Shown: piece after piece, positions 10,364 to 18,385 of the stretch
Layout: each line of letters begins with the position of its first letter
How positions within the stretch are numbered: position 1 is the first letter of the stretch
DNA from: Teichococcus rhizosphaerae
Lineage (GTDB): Bacteria; Pseudomonadota; Alphaproteobacteria; Acetobacterales; Acetobacteraceae
Assembly (NCBI RefSeq): GCF_002631185.1
Contig: NZ_PDNU01000010.1
Span: 62,001-126,000, forward strand
Reading direction: 5' to 3'
Length of the DNA stretch: 64,000 nucleotides
Position numbers and translations under genes: made by a program
Notes under the pieces: generated by a model
The model's input: the letters and a program-made list of their open reading frames with translations, nothing else
Databases searched by the model: none
Told to the model about the DNA's origin: nothing

Positions 10364-11965
10364 TCATGGCTTGATCCAGACATTGCTGAAGCGCGGGATG
10401 CGGAAGGGGCGGAAGTTCTGCACGTTGGCGCGCACCGCCTGCACCTTGGTGAGCGAGCCGAAGGGGTAGGCATAGGCCCGCTCCAGCACGAGCTTCTGCA
10501 TCCGCGCGAAGGCCGCGTTGCGTTCCGCCTCGGTGGGCTTGGTGTTCATGTCGGACCACGCGGCCTCGACCTCGGGGTCGGGCTTGTCGTCGCGCGGGCG
10601 GTAGTTGGCGCCGGGCGCGGCCAGGAACTGCATGGTGGCGAGCGCGCCGAGCGCCGGCTGGGTGCCCCAGCCGCTGTGGAAGAAGTGCCACTCGGTGCTG
10701 TTGACCTTCTGCGACATCTGCACGGAGGTCGGCCAGTCCACCACCTTCAGCTCGGCCTTGATGCCCACGGCCTGCATCTGCTGCTGCATGACCAGCGCCG
10801 CGTTGTACATCGGCGCGTAGTCGCGGTTGGTGAGGATGACGATGGGCTCGCCCTTGTAGCCCGACTCCCGGAGCAGCTTCTGCGCCCGCTCGGGGTCGTT
10901 GATGTTGTAGGTCTCCTTGCCCGCGTCGGTGTAGCTGGGCTGGTTCGGGTACTGGAAGCCCACGTTCAGCGTGTAGTTGTTGTCGGTCGCCGCATCCATG
11001 ATGTCCTCCATCCCGAGCGCGGCCTGGACGGCCTGCCGGAACCTGAGGTTGCTGGTCGGCGCGTGGGCGGTGTTGGGCAGCGCGATCTGGATCCACCAGT
11101 TCTTCAGCGGCAGCACGGTGACGTTGGGGTTCTTCCGCATCGCCTCGACGGATTGCGTCGGGATGTCCTCGACACCCTGCAGCTCGCCCGTTTCCAGCCC
11201 CGCCACGCGCGCCGAGGCCTCGGTCACGATGCGGAAGGTCACGGTGTCGAGGCAGGCCTGCTTGTAGCCGCCGAAGCCCGTCGCCTCCTCGAAGGCGGCG
11301 TTGGGCCTGTAGTTGTCGAAGCGCGCCAGCCGCGCATGGCTGCCGGGGACGAACTCCACCAGCCGGAACGGGCCGGTGCCGACGGGGCGGAGCTGCTGCG
11401 GCGCGTCGTCCTTGTGCTCGGCGGGAATGATCACGATCGGCACGCTGAAGGAGGACAGCGCCTCGATGAAGGTCGGCTGCACCTTGGACATGCGGATGAC
11501 GAAGGTGGCCGGGTCCGGCGTTTCCCAGCCCGCCACGTTGTCGAGCGTGCTGCGCTGCAACCCGATGCGCTTGTAGCGGTCGAAGGAGGCCGCCACATCG
11601 GCCGAGGTCATCGGCTTGCCGTTGTGGAAGGAGATGCCCTGCCGCAACCGGAAGGTGTAGGCGAGCCGGTCGGCCGATTCCTCGAAGCTCTCGGCCAGCT
11701 CGGCGATCGGCTTGTTGTTCTCGTCCCGCGTCACCAGCGACTCATAGATGTTCATCGCGATGTTGCGCGTCGAGATGGTGCTGGACGTCATCTGGTCCAG
11801 GCTGTTGACGTTGGCCTCCTGGCCGAAGACCAGGTTGCCGCCCCTGCTCGGGCAGGCAAAGGGCGCCGCGGCGGCCGGGCCGGCCGGAAGGATGGCCGGG
11901 AGGATGGAAAGGCTGGCCGCGAGCAGCGCCGGCGCGGCGCATCCTGTCGTCAAGGCACGCTTCAT
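10364..11965 (-). CDS. ABC transporter substrate-binding protein (family 5, peptide/opine type)
   Basis: A 533-residue periplasmic solute-binding protein of family 5. A Sec signal peptide (MKRALTTGC... hydrophobic core ... AAAAP) precedes the mature chain. Family landmarks are LAESFEESADRLAYTFRLR, GISFHNGKPMTSADV and VGTGPFRLVEF. The ATG at 11965 is preferred to the in-frame ATG at 11971 because GGGGGA lies six bases upstream of it but abuts the other. It is the first gene of the importer operon and determines the transported solute, which could be a peptide, opine or N-acyl amino compound given the downstream deacylase. Confidence 0.92.
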   Translation of the reverse strand: MKRALTTGCAAPALLAASLSILPAILPAGPAAAAPFACPSRGGNLVFGQEANVNSLDQMTSSTISTRNIAMNIYESLVTRDENNKPIAELAESFEESADRLAYTFRLRQGISFHNGKPMTSADVAASFDRYKRIGLQRSTLDNVAGWETPDPATFVIRMSKVQPTFIEALSSFSVPIVIIPAEHKDDAPQQLRPVGTGPFRLVEFVPGSHARLARFDNYRPNAAFEEATGFGGYKQACLDTVTFRIVTEASARVAGLETGELQGVEDIPTQSVEAMRKNPNVTVLPLKNWWIQIALPNTAHAPTSNLRFRQAVQAALGMEDIMDAATDNNYTLNVGFQYPNQPSYTDAGKETYNINDPERAQKLLRESGYKGEPIVILTNRDYAPMYNAALVMQQQMQAVGIKAELKVVDWPTSVQMSQKVNSTEWHFFHSGWGTQPALGALATMQFLAAPGANYRPRDDKPDPEVEAAWSDMNTKPTEAERNAAFARMQKLVLERAYAYPFGSLTKVQAVRANVQNFRPFRIPRFSNVWIKP

Positions 11966-12353
11966 CGTCATTCCCCCGGTGGCTGGCTGGCCTTCTGGCC
12001 GGCGATGGCTGGACGGGATCGTCGGAGCATGGCGCTTCAAGGCTGCCGGTGAGCGGCGCGGCGCGTCAATCGGAATCCAGGCCCTTCGCTTCCATCGCGC
12101 GCGTCATTCGCGCCGCTGAACGCGCTGCGTTGCACAAGGGCTGGTCGCCCTGCCCGCTTGCGCGCCGGTCCGGAACGCGCGCGCCGTTCCGCCTCCCGCA
12201 CCTTGGGAATCTCCCGCGCCCCGCATCGATCTCGCGAAGCGGGGCGTCGCGCGGCGCAATTGCCGCTTGCCATCCGGCCTCCCCGCGCCGATCCTCGCCG
12301 CGCTTACGGTGTTTCCGCCAGGGGCGCGCCCCGCGCCCGCAGGGGAGATCTGC
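11966..12353. other. Divergent intergenic region
   Basis: The 388 bp between the divergently transcribed binding-protein gene and the class II aldolase-like gene should carry both promoters. Short open frames cross it, but none has a ribosome-binding site or recognisable product. A strong AGGGGAG Shine-Dalgarno at 12341-12347 serves the gene at 12354. I see no clear operator, repeat or terminator here. Confidence 0.5.
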
Positions 12354-13115
12354 ATGGCCACGACGATCCAGAGCCTCAGCCGCAGCGCCGAGGAAGAGGC
12401 GGAATGGGCGATGCGCCGGGACATGGCGGCGGTGTTCCGCGTCGCCGCCCGGCTCGGCTGGAACGAGCACATCGGCAACCACAACAGCCTGATGCTGCCG
12501 GGCAGCGCGCCGCGCTTCCTGATCAATCCGCGCGGCCACCTGTTCCAGGAGCTGCGCGCGAGCGACCTCATCATCTGCGACCTCGACGGGCGCGTGCTGC
12601 AGGGCCGGGGCGAGCTGCGCAAGGTCGCCTTCCACATCCATGCGCGCATCCACCTGCAGAACCCCGCCGCCGCCTGCGTGGTGCATGTGCATCCGCGCTG
12701 GCTCACCGCCCTGTCCCTGCTGCGGGATGCCGAGCTGGCGCTGTCGCACCACAACAACCTGCTGCTCAACGACCGCATCGTCTATGACCGCGAGGGCGAC
12801 GAGCCGGTCCATCAGAACGAGGAGGGCGACCGCATCGCCCGGCTGATGGGCGACAAGACGGTCATGGTGATGCGCGGGCATGGCGTCACCGTGGTCGGGC
12901 CCACCGTGCACGACGCCTTCGACGAATGCTACATCGCCGAGCGCACCGCCATGTACCAGATGACGGCGATGCAGACCGGCCAGCCCCTGCACCGCCTGCC
13001 CGACCGGCTGCGCCGCAACCACCACGGCGCCTGGGGCGAGAAGCTGGACGCGCGGCTCCACCTCGATGCCTGGCGCCGCATCCTCGACCGCGAGGAGCCC
13101 GACTACGCCCAGTAG
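12354..13115 (+). CDS. Class II aldolase/adducin-domain protein
   Basis: A 253-residue member of the class II aldolase fold (L-fuculose-phosphate aldolase relatives). The metal-binding histidines are visible as VVHVHPRW and the later MVMRGHGVTVVG. The catalytic-region GNHNSLML replaces the usual GNxS loop. The start at 12354 follows an AGGGGAG Shine-Dalgarno, and upstream in-frame codons lack one. Members of this branch are often encoded beside transporters and regulators of hydroxy-acid or sugar catabolism and act as aldolases, epimerases or decarboxylase-like enzymes. Here it is divergent from the peptide importer, so shared control is possible. The reaction cannot be named from sequence. 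Confidence 0.85.
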   Translation: MATTIQSLSRSAEEEAEWAMRRDMAAVFRVAARLGWNEHIGNHNSLMLPGSAPRFLINPRGHLFQELRASDLIICDLDGRVLQGRGELRKVAFHIHARIHLQNPAAACVVHVHPRWLTALSLLRDAELALSHHNNLLLNDRIVYDREGDEPVHQNEEGDRIARLMGDKTVMVMRGHGVTVVGPTVHDAFDECYIAERTAMYQMTAMQTGQPLHRLPDRLRRNHHGAWGEKLDARLHLDAWRRILDREEPDYAQ

Positions 13116-13192
13116 GGGCGACGCCGGCCACGCGGATTCCATGGTCCGGCGTTCCGTGCCATGAGTGCGGCCCGCCGCCCGGGAGCCGCGCC

Positions 13193-14089
13193 ATGGACGA
13201 CAACCTTCTTCTGCTGCGCAGCGGCGACGCGACGCTGGCCCTCGCCCGCCGCGGCGCCGAGCCGCGCTCCTGGCGCGTGAGCGGCCAGGAGCTGCTCTGG
13301 AACGCCGATCCCGCCTGGTGGCCGAGGAGCTCTCCCGTGCTGTTCCCCGTGGTCGGCTGGTGCCGGGGAAAGGAGATCCGCCACGAGGGGCGCGCCTATC
13401 CGATGGATGTCCATGGCTTCGCCGCCGACAGCCTGTTCGAGGCCGCCCCGCGCGGGCCGGACGGGGCGAGCCTCACGCTCCGCGACAGCGGCGAAAGCCG
13501 GGCCCGCTTCCCCTTCCCCTTCCGCCTCACCCTGACCTACCGGCTGTGGCCGCGCGGCTTCTCCGCCCGCTTCGAGATCCACAATCCGGGCGCGCGGCCG
13601 CTGCCCTATGCGGTGGGCCTCCATCCCGGCTTCCTTTGGGACCCGGACGAGCCGGGCGCGGAAGGCCATTCCCTCCGCTTCGGCCGCGAGGAACGTCCGG
13701 AGGTGCCCGAGATCGCGCCCGGCGGGCTGTTCTCCGCGCAATGGCGGGCCGTGCCGCTGGACGGGCGGCGCCTGCCGCTCGGCCGCGCGCTGCTGGCGCG
13801 GGAGGCGGTCTGCTTCCTCGGCCTGCGGAGCCGGGCGGTGTGCTTCCGCAACGGCGCGCGCGGCGGCATCCTCCTCCGGCTGGAGGATTTCCCGCACCTG
13901 GCCCTGTGGTCGCCACCCGGCGCGCCCTTTCTGTGCCTGGAAGCCTGGACGGGGCATGGCGACCCGGAAGGCTTCACCGGCGAGCTGTCCGCCAAGCCCT
14001 CGATGCGCTGGCTGCCGCCGGGCGGGACGGGGCGGCACCGCGTCTCCTTCCGCTTCCTGCCGCCCGCCGGGCCGGGGCCGGCGGGCTGA
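13193..14089 (+). CDS. Aldose 1-epimerase-family protein (YeaD/LacX-like)
   Basis: A 298-residue galactose mutarotase-fold protein. Residues such as SPVLFPVVGWCRGKEIRHEG, DVHGFA and GLHPGFLW correspond to the substrate-binding loops of the LacX-like subgroup, with candidate catalytic His in the DVHGF and LHPGF motifs and Glu near LCLEAWTG. Such proteins interconvert sugar anomers or act on hexose-6-phosphates. It lies 77 bp downstream of the aldolase-like gene on the same strand and may be cotranscribed. The function within this catabolic island is unclear. Confidence 0.82.
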   Translation: MDDNLLLLRSGDATLALARRGAEPRSWRVSGQELLWNADPAWWPRSSPVLFPVVGWCRGKEIRHEGRAYPMDVHGFAADSLFEAAPRGPDGASLTLRDSGESRARFPFPFRLTLTYRLWPRGFSARFEIHNPGARPLPYAVGLHPGFLWDPDEPGAEGHSLRFGREERPEVPEIAPGGLFSAQWRAVPLDGRRLPLGRALLAREAVCFLGLRSRAVCFRNGARGGILLRLEDFPHLALWSPPGAPFLCLEAWTGHGDPEGFTGELSAKPSMRWLPPGGTGRHRVSFRFLPPAGPGPAG

Positions 14090-14114
14090 GCGGCGCGAGA
14101 AGGGTGGCGGCGCC

Positions 14115-15200
14115 TCAGCCGGCGCCACGCCCCTCCATGCGTCGCGCGATGGCCCAGGCGGCCTCCGCCATGTTCCGGTAGCGGTCCCGGTAGCCGATGG
14201 CGCGCGGATCGGCGGCGTTGCCGTCCAGCGCCCGCTTCCACACCCCCGCCACGATGGAGGCGAGGCGGAACATCGAGAAGATGATGAAGACGTCGAGGTC
14301 GCGCGGCACGGGCCGGCCGGCGGCGCGGGCGTATTCGGCGACGAAGGCGTCCTGGTCGGGGATGCCGGTGGCCGAGAAATCCTCGCCCAGCAGGCCGGTG
14401 GCGCCGGTCGGGCCGGGGGCCATGTGGTAGGTCAGGCAGGCATAGCCGAGATCGGCCAGCGGGTGGCCGAGCGTCGCCAGCTCCCAGTCCAGCACCGCCA
14501 CCACGCGCGGCTCGGTGGGGTGGATGATGACGTTGCCCAGGCGGTAGTCGCCATGGGCGATGGTGGTCTCCTCATCCGCCGGCAGGTGGCGCGGCAGCCA
14601 CTCGGCCAGCTTCTCCATCTCCGGCATCTCCTCCACCTGGGCGGCGTGCCACTGGCGGGTCCAGCGCTCCACCTGGCGGGCCATGTAGCGCTCCGGCTTG
14701 CCGAAATCGGCGAGGCCGGCGGCGCGCCAGTCCACCGCGTGCAGCGCCGCCAGCACCCGCGCCAGGTCCTGGTAGATGGCGGCACGCTCCTCCGGCGTGC
14801 CGCTGCGCATCACCCGGTCGGGGAAGATGCGGCCAGGGACGTGGTCCATCAGGAAGAAGGGCGTGCCGATCACCCCGGCATCCTCGCAGAGCCAGCGCAT
14901 GGCCGGCACCGGCACGCCGCTGCCCTGTAGTGCCTGCATCGCCCGGTATTCGCGCTCCACCGCGTGCGCGCTGGGCAGCAGCTTGCCCGGCGGCTTCTTG
15001 CGCAGCACATAGTCGCCGGCCGCCGTCGCCACATGGAAGGTGGGGTTGGACTGGCCGCCCTGGAACTGGCGGATGGCGACCTCGCCCTCGAAGCCCGGCA
15101 GCTTCCCCGCGAGGTGGCGCCGCAGCGCCGCCTCGTCGAAGCGGTGGTTCTCCAGCACCGGCACCAGAGCGGGGGCGCCCGCCAGGGTGGCGTCCGCCAT
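14115..15200 (-). CDS. APH-fold phosphotransferase (LvaA / ACAD10-11 kinase-domain type)
   Basis: A 361-residue aminoglycoside-phosphotransferase-fold kinase. The Brenner loop IAHGDYRLGNVIIHP (catalytic Asp and Asn) and the metal-binding VLDWELATLGHPLADLGY are intact. The region around LRKKPPGKLLPSAHAVEREY is diagnostic for the branch related to the kinase domain of ACAD10/ACAD11 and to LvaA of Pseudomonas. Those kinases phosphorylate the 4-hydroxy group of acyl-CoAs so that a partner dehydrogenase can eliminate phosphate. The ATG at 15200 is four bases after the SDR stop. Its two operon partners, an SDR and an acyl-CoA dehydrogenase, match this pathway. Substrate assignment is inference. Confidence 0.85.
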   Translation of the reverse strand: MADATLAGAPALVPVLENHRFDEAALRRHLAGKLPGFEGEVAIRQFQGGQSNPTFHVATAAGDYVLRKKPPGKLLPSAHAVEREYRAMQALQGSGVPVPAMRWLCEDAGVIGTPFFLMDHVPGRIFPDRVMRSGTPEERAAIYQDLARVLAALHAVDWRAAGLADFGKPERYMARQVERWTRQWHAAQVEEMPEMEKLAEWLPRHLPADEETTIAHGDYRLGNVIIHPTEPRVVAVLDWELATLGHPLADLGYACLTYHMAPGPTGATGLLGEDFSATGIPDQDAFVAEYARAAGRPVPRDLDVFIIFSMFRLASIVAGVWKRALDGNAADPRAIGYRDRYRNMAEAAWAIARRMEGRGAG

Positions 15201-15204
15201 GGCG

Positions 15205-16008
15205 TCAGTCCTCCTCGGACAGCGGCGGGCCGGCGACGATGCCGCCATCGATGACGATGGTCTGGCCGGTCATGAAGCTGCCGGCGGCCGAGGCCAGGAA
15301 CACCGCGGCGCCGGCGATCTCGTCCGGCTCGCCGATGCGGCGGAGCGGCGTGTCCTTGGTGCGCTTGCGGTAGATCTCCGGGTTCTCCCACAGCGCGCGG
15401 GCGAAGTCGGTGCGCACCAGGCCGGGGGCGATGCAGTTGGCGCGCACGTTGCGCGGCCCCCATTCCACCGCGATGTTGCGCACGAGCTGCATGTCGGCCG
15501 CCTTGGAGATGGCGTAGCCGCCCAGCACCGGCGAGCCGCGCAGCCCGGCGATGGAGGAGACGACGATCACCGTGCCGCCGCCGCGCTCCGCCATCCCTGG
15601 CATCACCATGTGCGCCAGCCACAGGTTGGAGCGGACGTTGGAGCCCATGATCTTGTCGAACGCCTCGTCCGGCATGTCGATGGCCGGGCCGAAATAGGGG
15701 TTCACCGCCGCGTTGCAGACCAGCGTGTCGACGCGGCCCCAGCGCGCCATGGTGGCATCGACCAGCGATTGCAGCTCCGGCTTGCGGCCGATGTTGCAGG
15801 CATGGGCGAAGGCCTCGCCGCCGCGCGCGGCGATGCCGTCCACCACCTCCTGGCAGGCATCGAGCTTGCGCGAGGAGACGACGACCCTCGCCCCCTGCTG
15901 CGCCATGCGCTCGGCGATGGCGCGGCCGATGCCGCGCGAGGCGCCGGTGACGATCGCCACCTGCCCCGACAGGTCGAACAGCGAGCGGTCCGCTGTGGTG
16001 GTGCTCAT
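15205..16008 (-). CDS. Short-chain dehydrogenase/reductase (SDR)
   Basis: A 267-residue classical SDR: cofactor motif [20 protein letters not shown] (the NNAG-equivalent), active-site Ser in [11 protein letters not shown], and YAISKAA with the catalytic Tyr and Lys. The C terminus has the [20 protein letters not shown] signature of fabG-like enzymes. It lies between a phosphotransferase and an acyl-CoA dehydrogenase with near-zero spacing, the same trio as LvaD with LvaA and LvaC, so oxidation of a 3- or 4-hydroxyacyl-CoA intermediate is likely. Start ATG at 16008 overlaps the upstream stop. Confidence 0.9.
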   Translation of the reverse strand: MSTTTADRSLFDLSGQVAIVTGASRGIGRAIAERMAQQGARVVVSSRKLDACQEVVDGIAARGGEAFAHACNIGRKPELQSLVDATMARWGRVDTLVCNAAVNPYFGPAIDMPDEAFDKIMGSNVRSNLWLAHMVMPGMAERGGGTVIVVSSIAGLRGSPVLGGYAISKAADMQLVRNIAVEWGPRNVRANCIAPGLVRTDFARALWENPEIYRKRTKDTPLRRIGEPDEIAGAAVFLASAAGSFMTGQTIVIDGGIVAGPPLSEED

Positions 16009-17243
16009 ACGGATTCCCCCGGGCGGGCGTTGCGCGGCGCGCGGTACTTGTTCAGCTCCATGCGGCCGAGCTGGAACTTGTGCACCTCGTCAGGTCCGTC
16101 GACGATGCGCAGCGTGCGGGCGATCTTGTACATGTAGGCGAGCTCGAAATCCTCCGTGACGCCGGCCGCGCCATGCGCCTGGATCGCCCAGTCGATCACC
16201 TGGCAGGCCATGTCCGGCGCCGCCACCTTGATCTCGGCGATCTCGGTGCGCGCCACCTTGTTGCCCACCGTGTCCATCCGCCACGCCGCGTGCAGCGTCA
16301 GCAGGCGGCACTGGTCGATCAGGATGCGCGACTGCGCGATGCGGTCGATGATCACGCCCTGGTCGGCCAGCGGCTTGCCGAAGGGGCGGCGCTCCAGCGA
16401 GCGGCGGCACATCATCTCCAGCGCCCGCTCGGCCAGCCCGATGGCGCGCATGCAGTGGTGGATGCGCCCCGGCCCGAGCCGCCCCTGCGCGATCTCGAAG
16501 CCGCGCCCCTCGCCCAGCAGGATGTTGCCCACCGGCACGCGCACGTCCTCGAACAGGATCTCGGCATGGCCGTGCGGCGCGTCGTCGAAGCCGAAGACGG
16601 GCAGCATGCGCTTGATGGTGACGCCCGGCGTGTCGCGCGGCACCAGGATCATCGACTGCTGCCTGTGCTTCTCCGCGTCCGGGTCGGTCTTGCCCATGAC
16701 GATGAAGATGGCGCAGCGCGGGTCGCCCGCGCCGGAGGACCACCACTTGCGCCCGTTGATGACGTAGTGGTCGCCGTCGCGCGCGATGCGGGTCTGGATG
16801 TTGGTGGCGTCCGAGGAGGCGACGTCCGGCTCCGTCATGGCGAAGCAGGAGCGGATCTCGCCGGCCAGCAGCGGCTTCAGCCAGCGCTCCTTGTGCTCCT
16901 CGGTGCCGTAGCGCTCCAGCGTCTCCATGTTGCCGGTGTCGGGCGCGGAGCAGTTGAACACCTCGCTCGCCCACGGGTAGCGGCCCATGATCTCGGCCAG
17001 CGGCGCGTATTCGAGGTTGGTGAGGCCGGCGCCATGGCCGGATTCCGGCAGGAACAGGTTCCACAGCCCCGCCTCGCGGGCCTTGGGCTTCAGCGCCTCG
17101 GTGATCGGCACCGGCTGCCAGCGATCGGTCATCGCGGCCTGCTGCGCGTGGTGCAGATGGTCGTTCGGCGCGATGTGCTCGTCCACGAAAGCCAGCAGCC
17201 GCTCCCGCAGCGCCGTCACCTTCGGCGAGTGACTGAAATCCAT
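16005..17243 (-). CDS. Acyl-CoA dehydrogenase (ACAD10/11, LvaC-like)
   Basis: A 412-residue FAD-dependent acyl-CoA dehydrogenase. Landmarks are [15 protein letters not shown], the [11 protein letters not shown] cofactor strand, [26 protein letters not shown] and the terminal [15 protein letters not shown]. The last motif and the long [18 protein letters not shown] stretch are typical of the ACAD10/11 branch rather than the straight-chain enzymes. The gene is the first of the three-gene operon, with AGAGGA just upstream of the ATG at 17243. In the related pathway the enzyme acts on a phosphorylated 4-hydroxyacyl-CoA. Confidence 0.9.
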   Translation of the reverse strand: MDFSHSPKVTALRERLLAFVDEHIAPNDHLHHAQQAAMTDRWQPVPITEALKPKAREAGLWNLFLPESGHGAGLTNLEYAPLAEIMGRYPWASEVFNCSAPDTGNMETLERYGTEEHKERWLKPLLAGEIRSCFAMTEPDVASSDATNIQTRIARDGDHYVINGRKWWSSGAGDPRCAIFIVMGKTDPDAEKHRQQSMILVPRDTPGVTIKRMLPVFGFDDAPHGHAEILFEDVRVPVGNILLGEGRGFEIAQGRLGPGRIHHCMRAIGLAERALEMMCRRSLERRPFGKPLADQGVIIDRIAQSRILIDQCRLLTLHAAWRMDTVGNKVARTEIAEIKVAAPDMACQVIDWAIQAHGAAGVTEDFELAYMYKIARTLRIVDGPDEVHKFQLGRMELNKYRAPRNARPGESV

Positions 17244-17353
17244 CCGTTCCTCTCCGTCTCGTCGTTCAAGTCATGCGGTATGGCGCGCAGGCTTGCGCGG
17301 ATGGCGCCGCGTGTCCAGGCTGGGCGGCAAGATATCCCGGGAGGACGCCGCCG

Positions 17354-18385
17354 ATGAAAGCCATGCTCTGCCACGCCTACGGCCCGCCTTCCGGCCTGCG
17401 CGCGGGGGAACTGCCGGAGCCCGCGCCCGGCCCCGGCGAGGTGCTGCTGCGCGTCGATGCCTGCGGCGTGAACTTCCCCGACCTGCTGCTGGTCGAGGGG
17501 CGCTACCAGCAGAAGCCGCCCCTGCCCTTCGCGCCCGGCGGCGAGGTGTTCGGCACCGTGGCGGCGCTGGGCGAGGGCGTGTCCGGCCCGCCTGTCGGCA
17601 GCCGCGCGGCGGCGCTGATCACCTGGGGCGGCTTCGCCGAGGCGGTGGCCATCGAGGCGGCGCGCATCGTGCCGGTGCCGGAGGGCGTGGCGCCGGAGGC
17701 GGCGGCCTCGGTCTGCCTCGCCTATGGCACGGTGCTGCACGCGCTGCGCGACCGCGGGGCGCTGCGCGCGGGCGAGACGCTGCTGGTGCTGGGTGCCGCC
17801 GGCGGCACCGGCATGGCGGCCATCCAGATCGGCCGGCTGCTCGGCGCCCGCGTCATCGCCGCCGCCTCCACCGAGGAGAAGCGCCGCGCCTGCCTGGAGC
17901 AGGGCGCCGAGGCCGCCATCGACTACACCGCCGAAGGGTGGCGCGACGCGCTGAAGCGCCTCACCGGCGGCCGCGGCGTGGACGTGGTGTTCGACCCCGT
18001 GGGCGGCGCGCAGGCCGAGCCGGCGCTGCGCTCCATGGCCTGGCGCGGCCGCTACCTGGTGGTGGGCTTCGCCGCCGGCGAGATCCCGCGCCTGCCCTTC
18101 AACCTCGCGCTGCTGAAGGGCTGCGCCATTGTCGGCGTGTTCTACGGCGAGTTCGCGCGGCGCGAGCCGGAGGCCAACCGCGCCCTGCTGGCCGAGCTGT
18201 TCGCCTGGGTGGCGGAAGGGCGGCTCGCGCCGCATGTTTCCGCCACCTACCCGCTGGAGCAGGCCGCGGCCGCGCTGGAGGCGCTCGCCGCGCGGCAGGC
18301 CACCGGCAAGCTGGTGCTGCTGACGCACGCGGCTACGCCGCCGGCCGGTCACCCGGCTGCGCCGCCGGGGGGCGCAGCGCGATAA
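17354..18385 (+). CDS. NADPH:quinone reductase-like zinc-free alcohol dehydrogenase (MDR)
   Basis: A 343-residue medium-chain dehydrogenase/reductase of the quinone oxidoreductase group. It has the GroES-like N-terminal domain (CGVNFPDLLLVEGRYQ, GGEVFGTVAALG) without the zinc-binding Cys/His set, and a Rossmann domain with GAAGGTGMAAIQIG and the conserved VFDPVGG. The ATG at 17354 is preceded by GGGAGGA. Its 3-prime end overlaps the convergent acyl-CoA synthetase gene by 53 bp. It is divergent from the acyl-CoA dehydrogenase operon and may reduce enoyl or quinone products of that pathway. Confidence 0.88.
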   Translation: MKAMLCHAYGPPSGLRAGELPEPAPGPGEVLLRVDACGVNFPDLLLVEGRYQQKPPLPFAPGGEVFGTVAALGEGVSGPPVGSRAAALITWGGFAEAVAIEAARIVPVPEGVAPEAAASVCLAYGTVLHALRDRGALRAGETLLVLGAAGGTGMAAIQIGRLLGARVIAAASTEEKRRACLEQGAEAAIDYTAEGWRDALKRLTGGRGVDVVFDPVGGAQAEPALRSMAWRGRYLVVGFAAGEIPRLPFNLALLKGCAIVGVFYGEFARREPEANRALLAELFAWVAEGRLAPHVSATYPLEQAAAALEALAARQATGKLVLLTHAATPPAGHPAAPPGGAAR

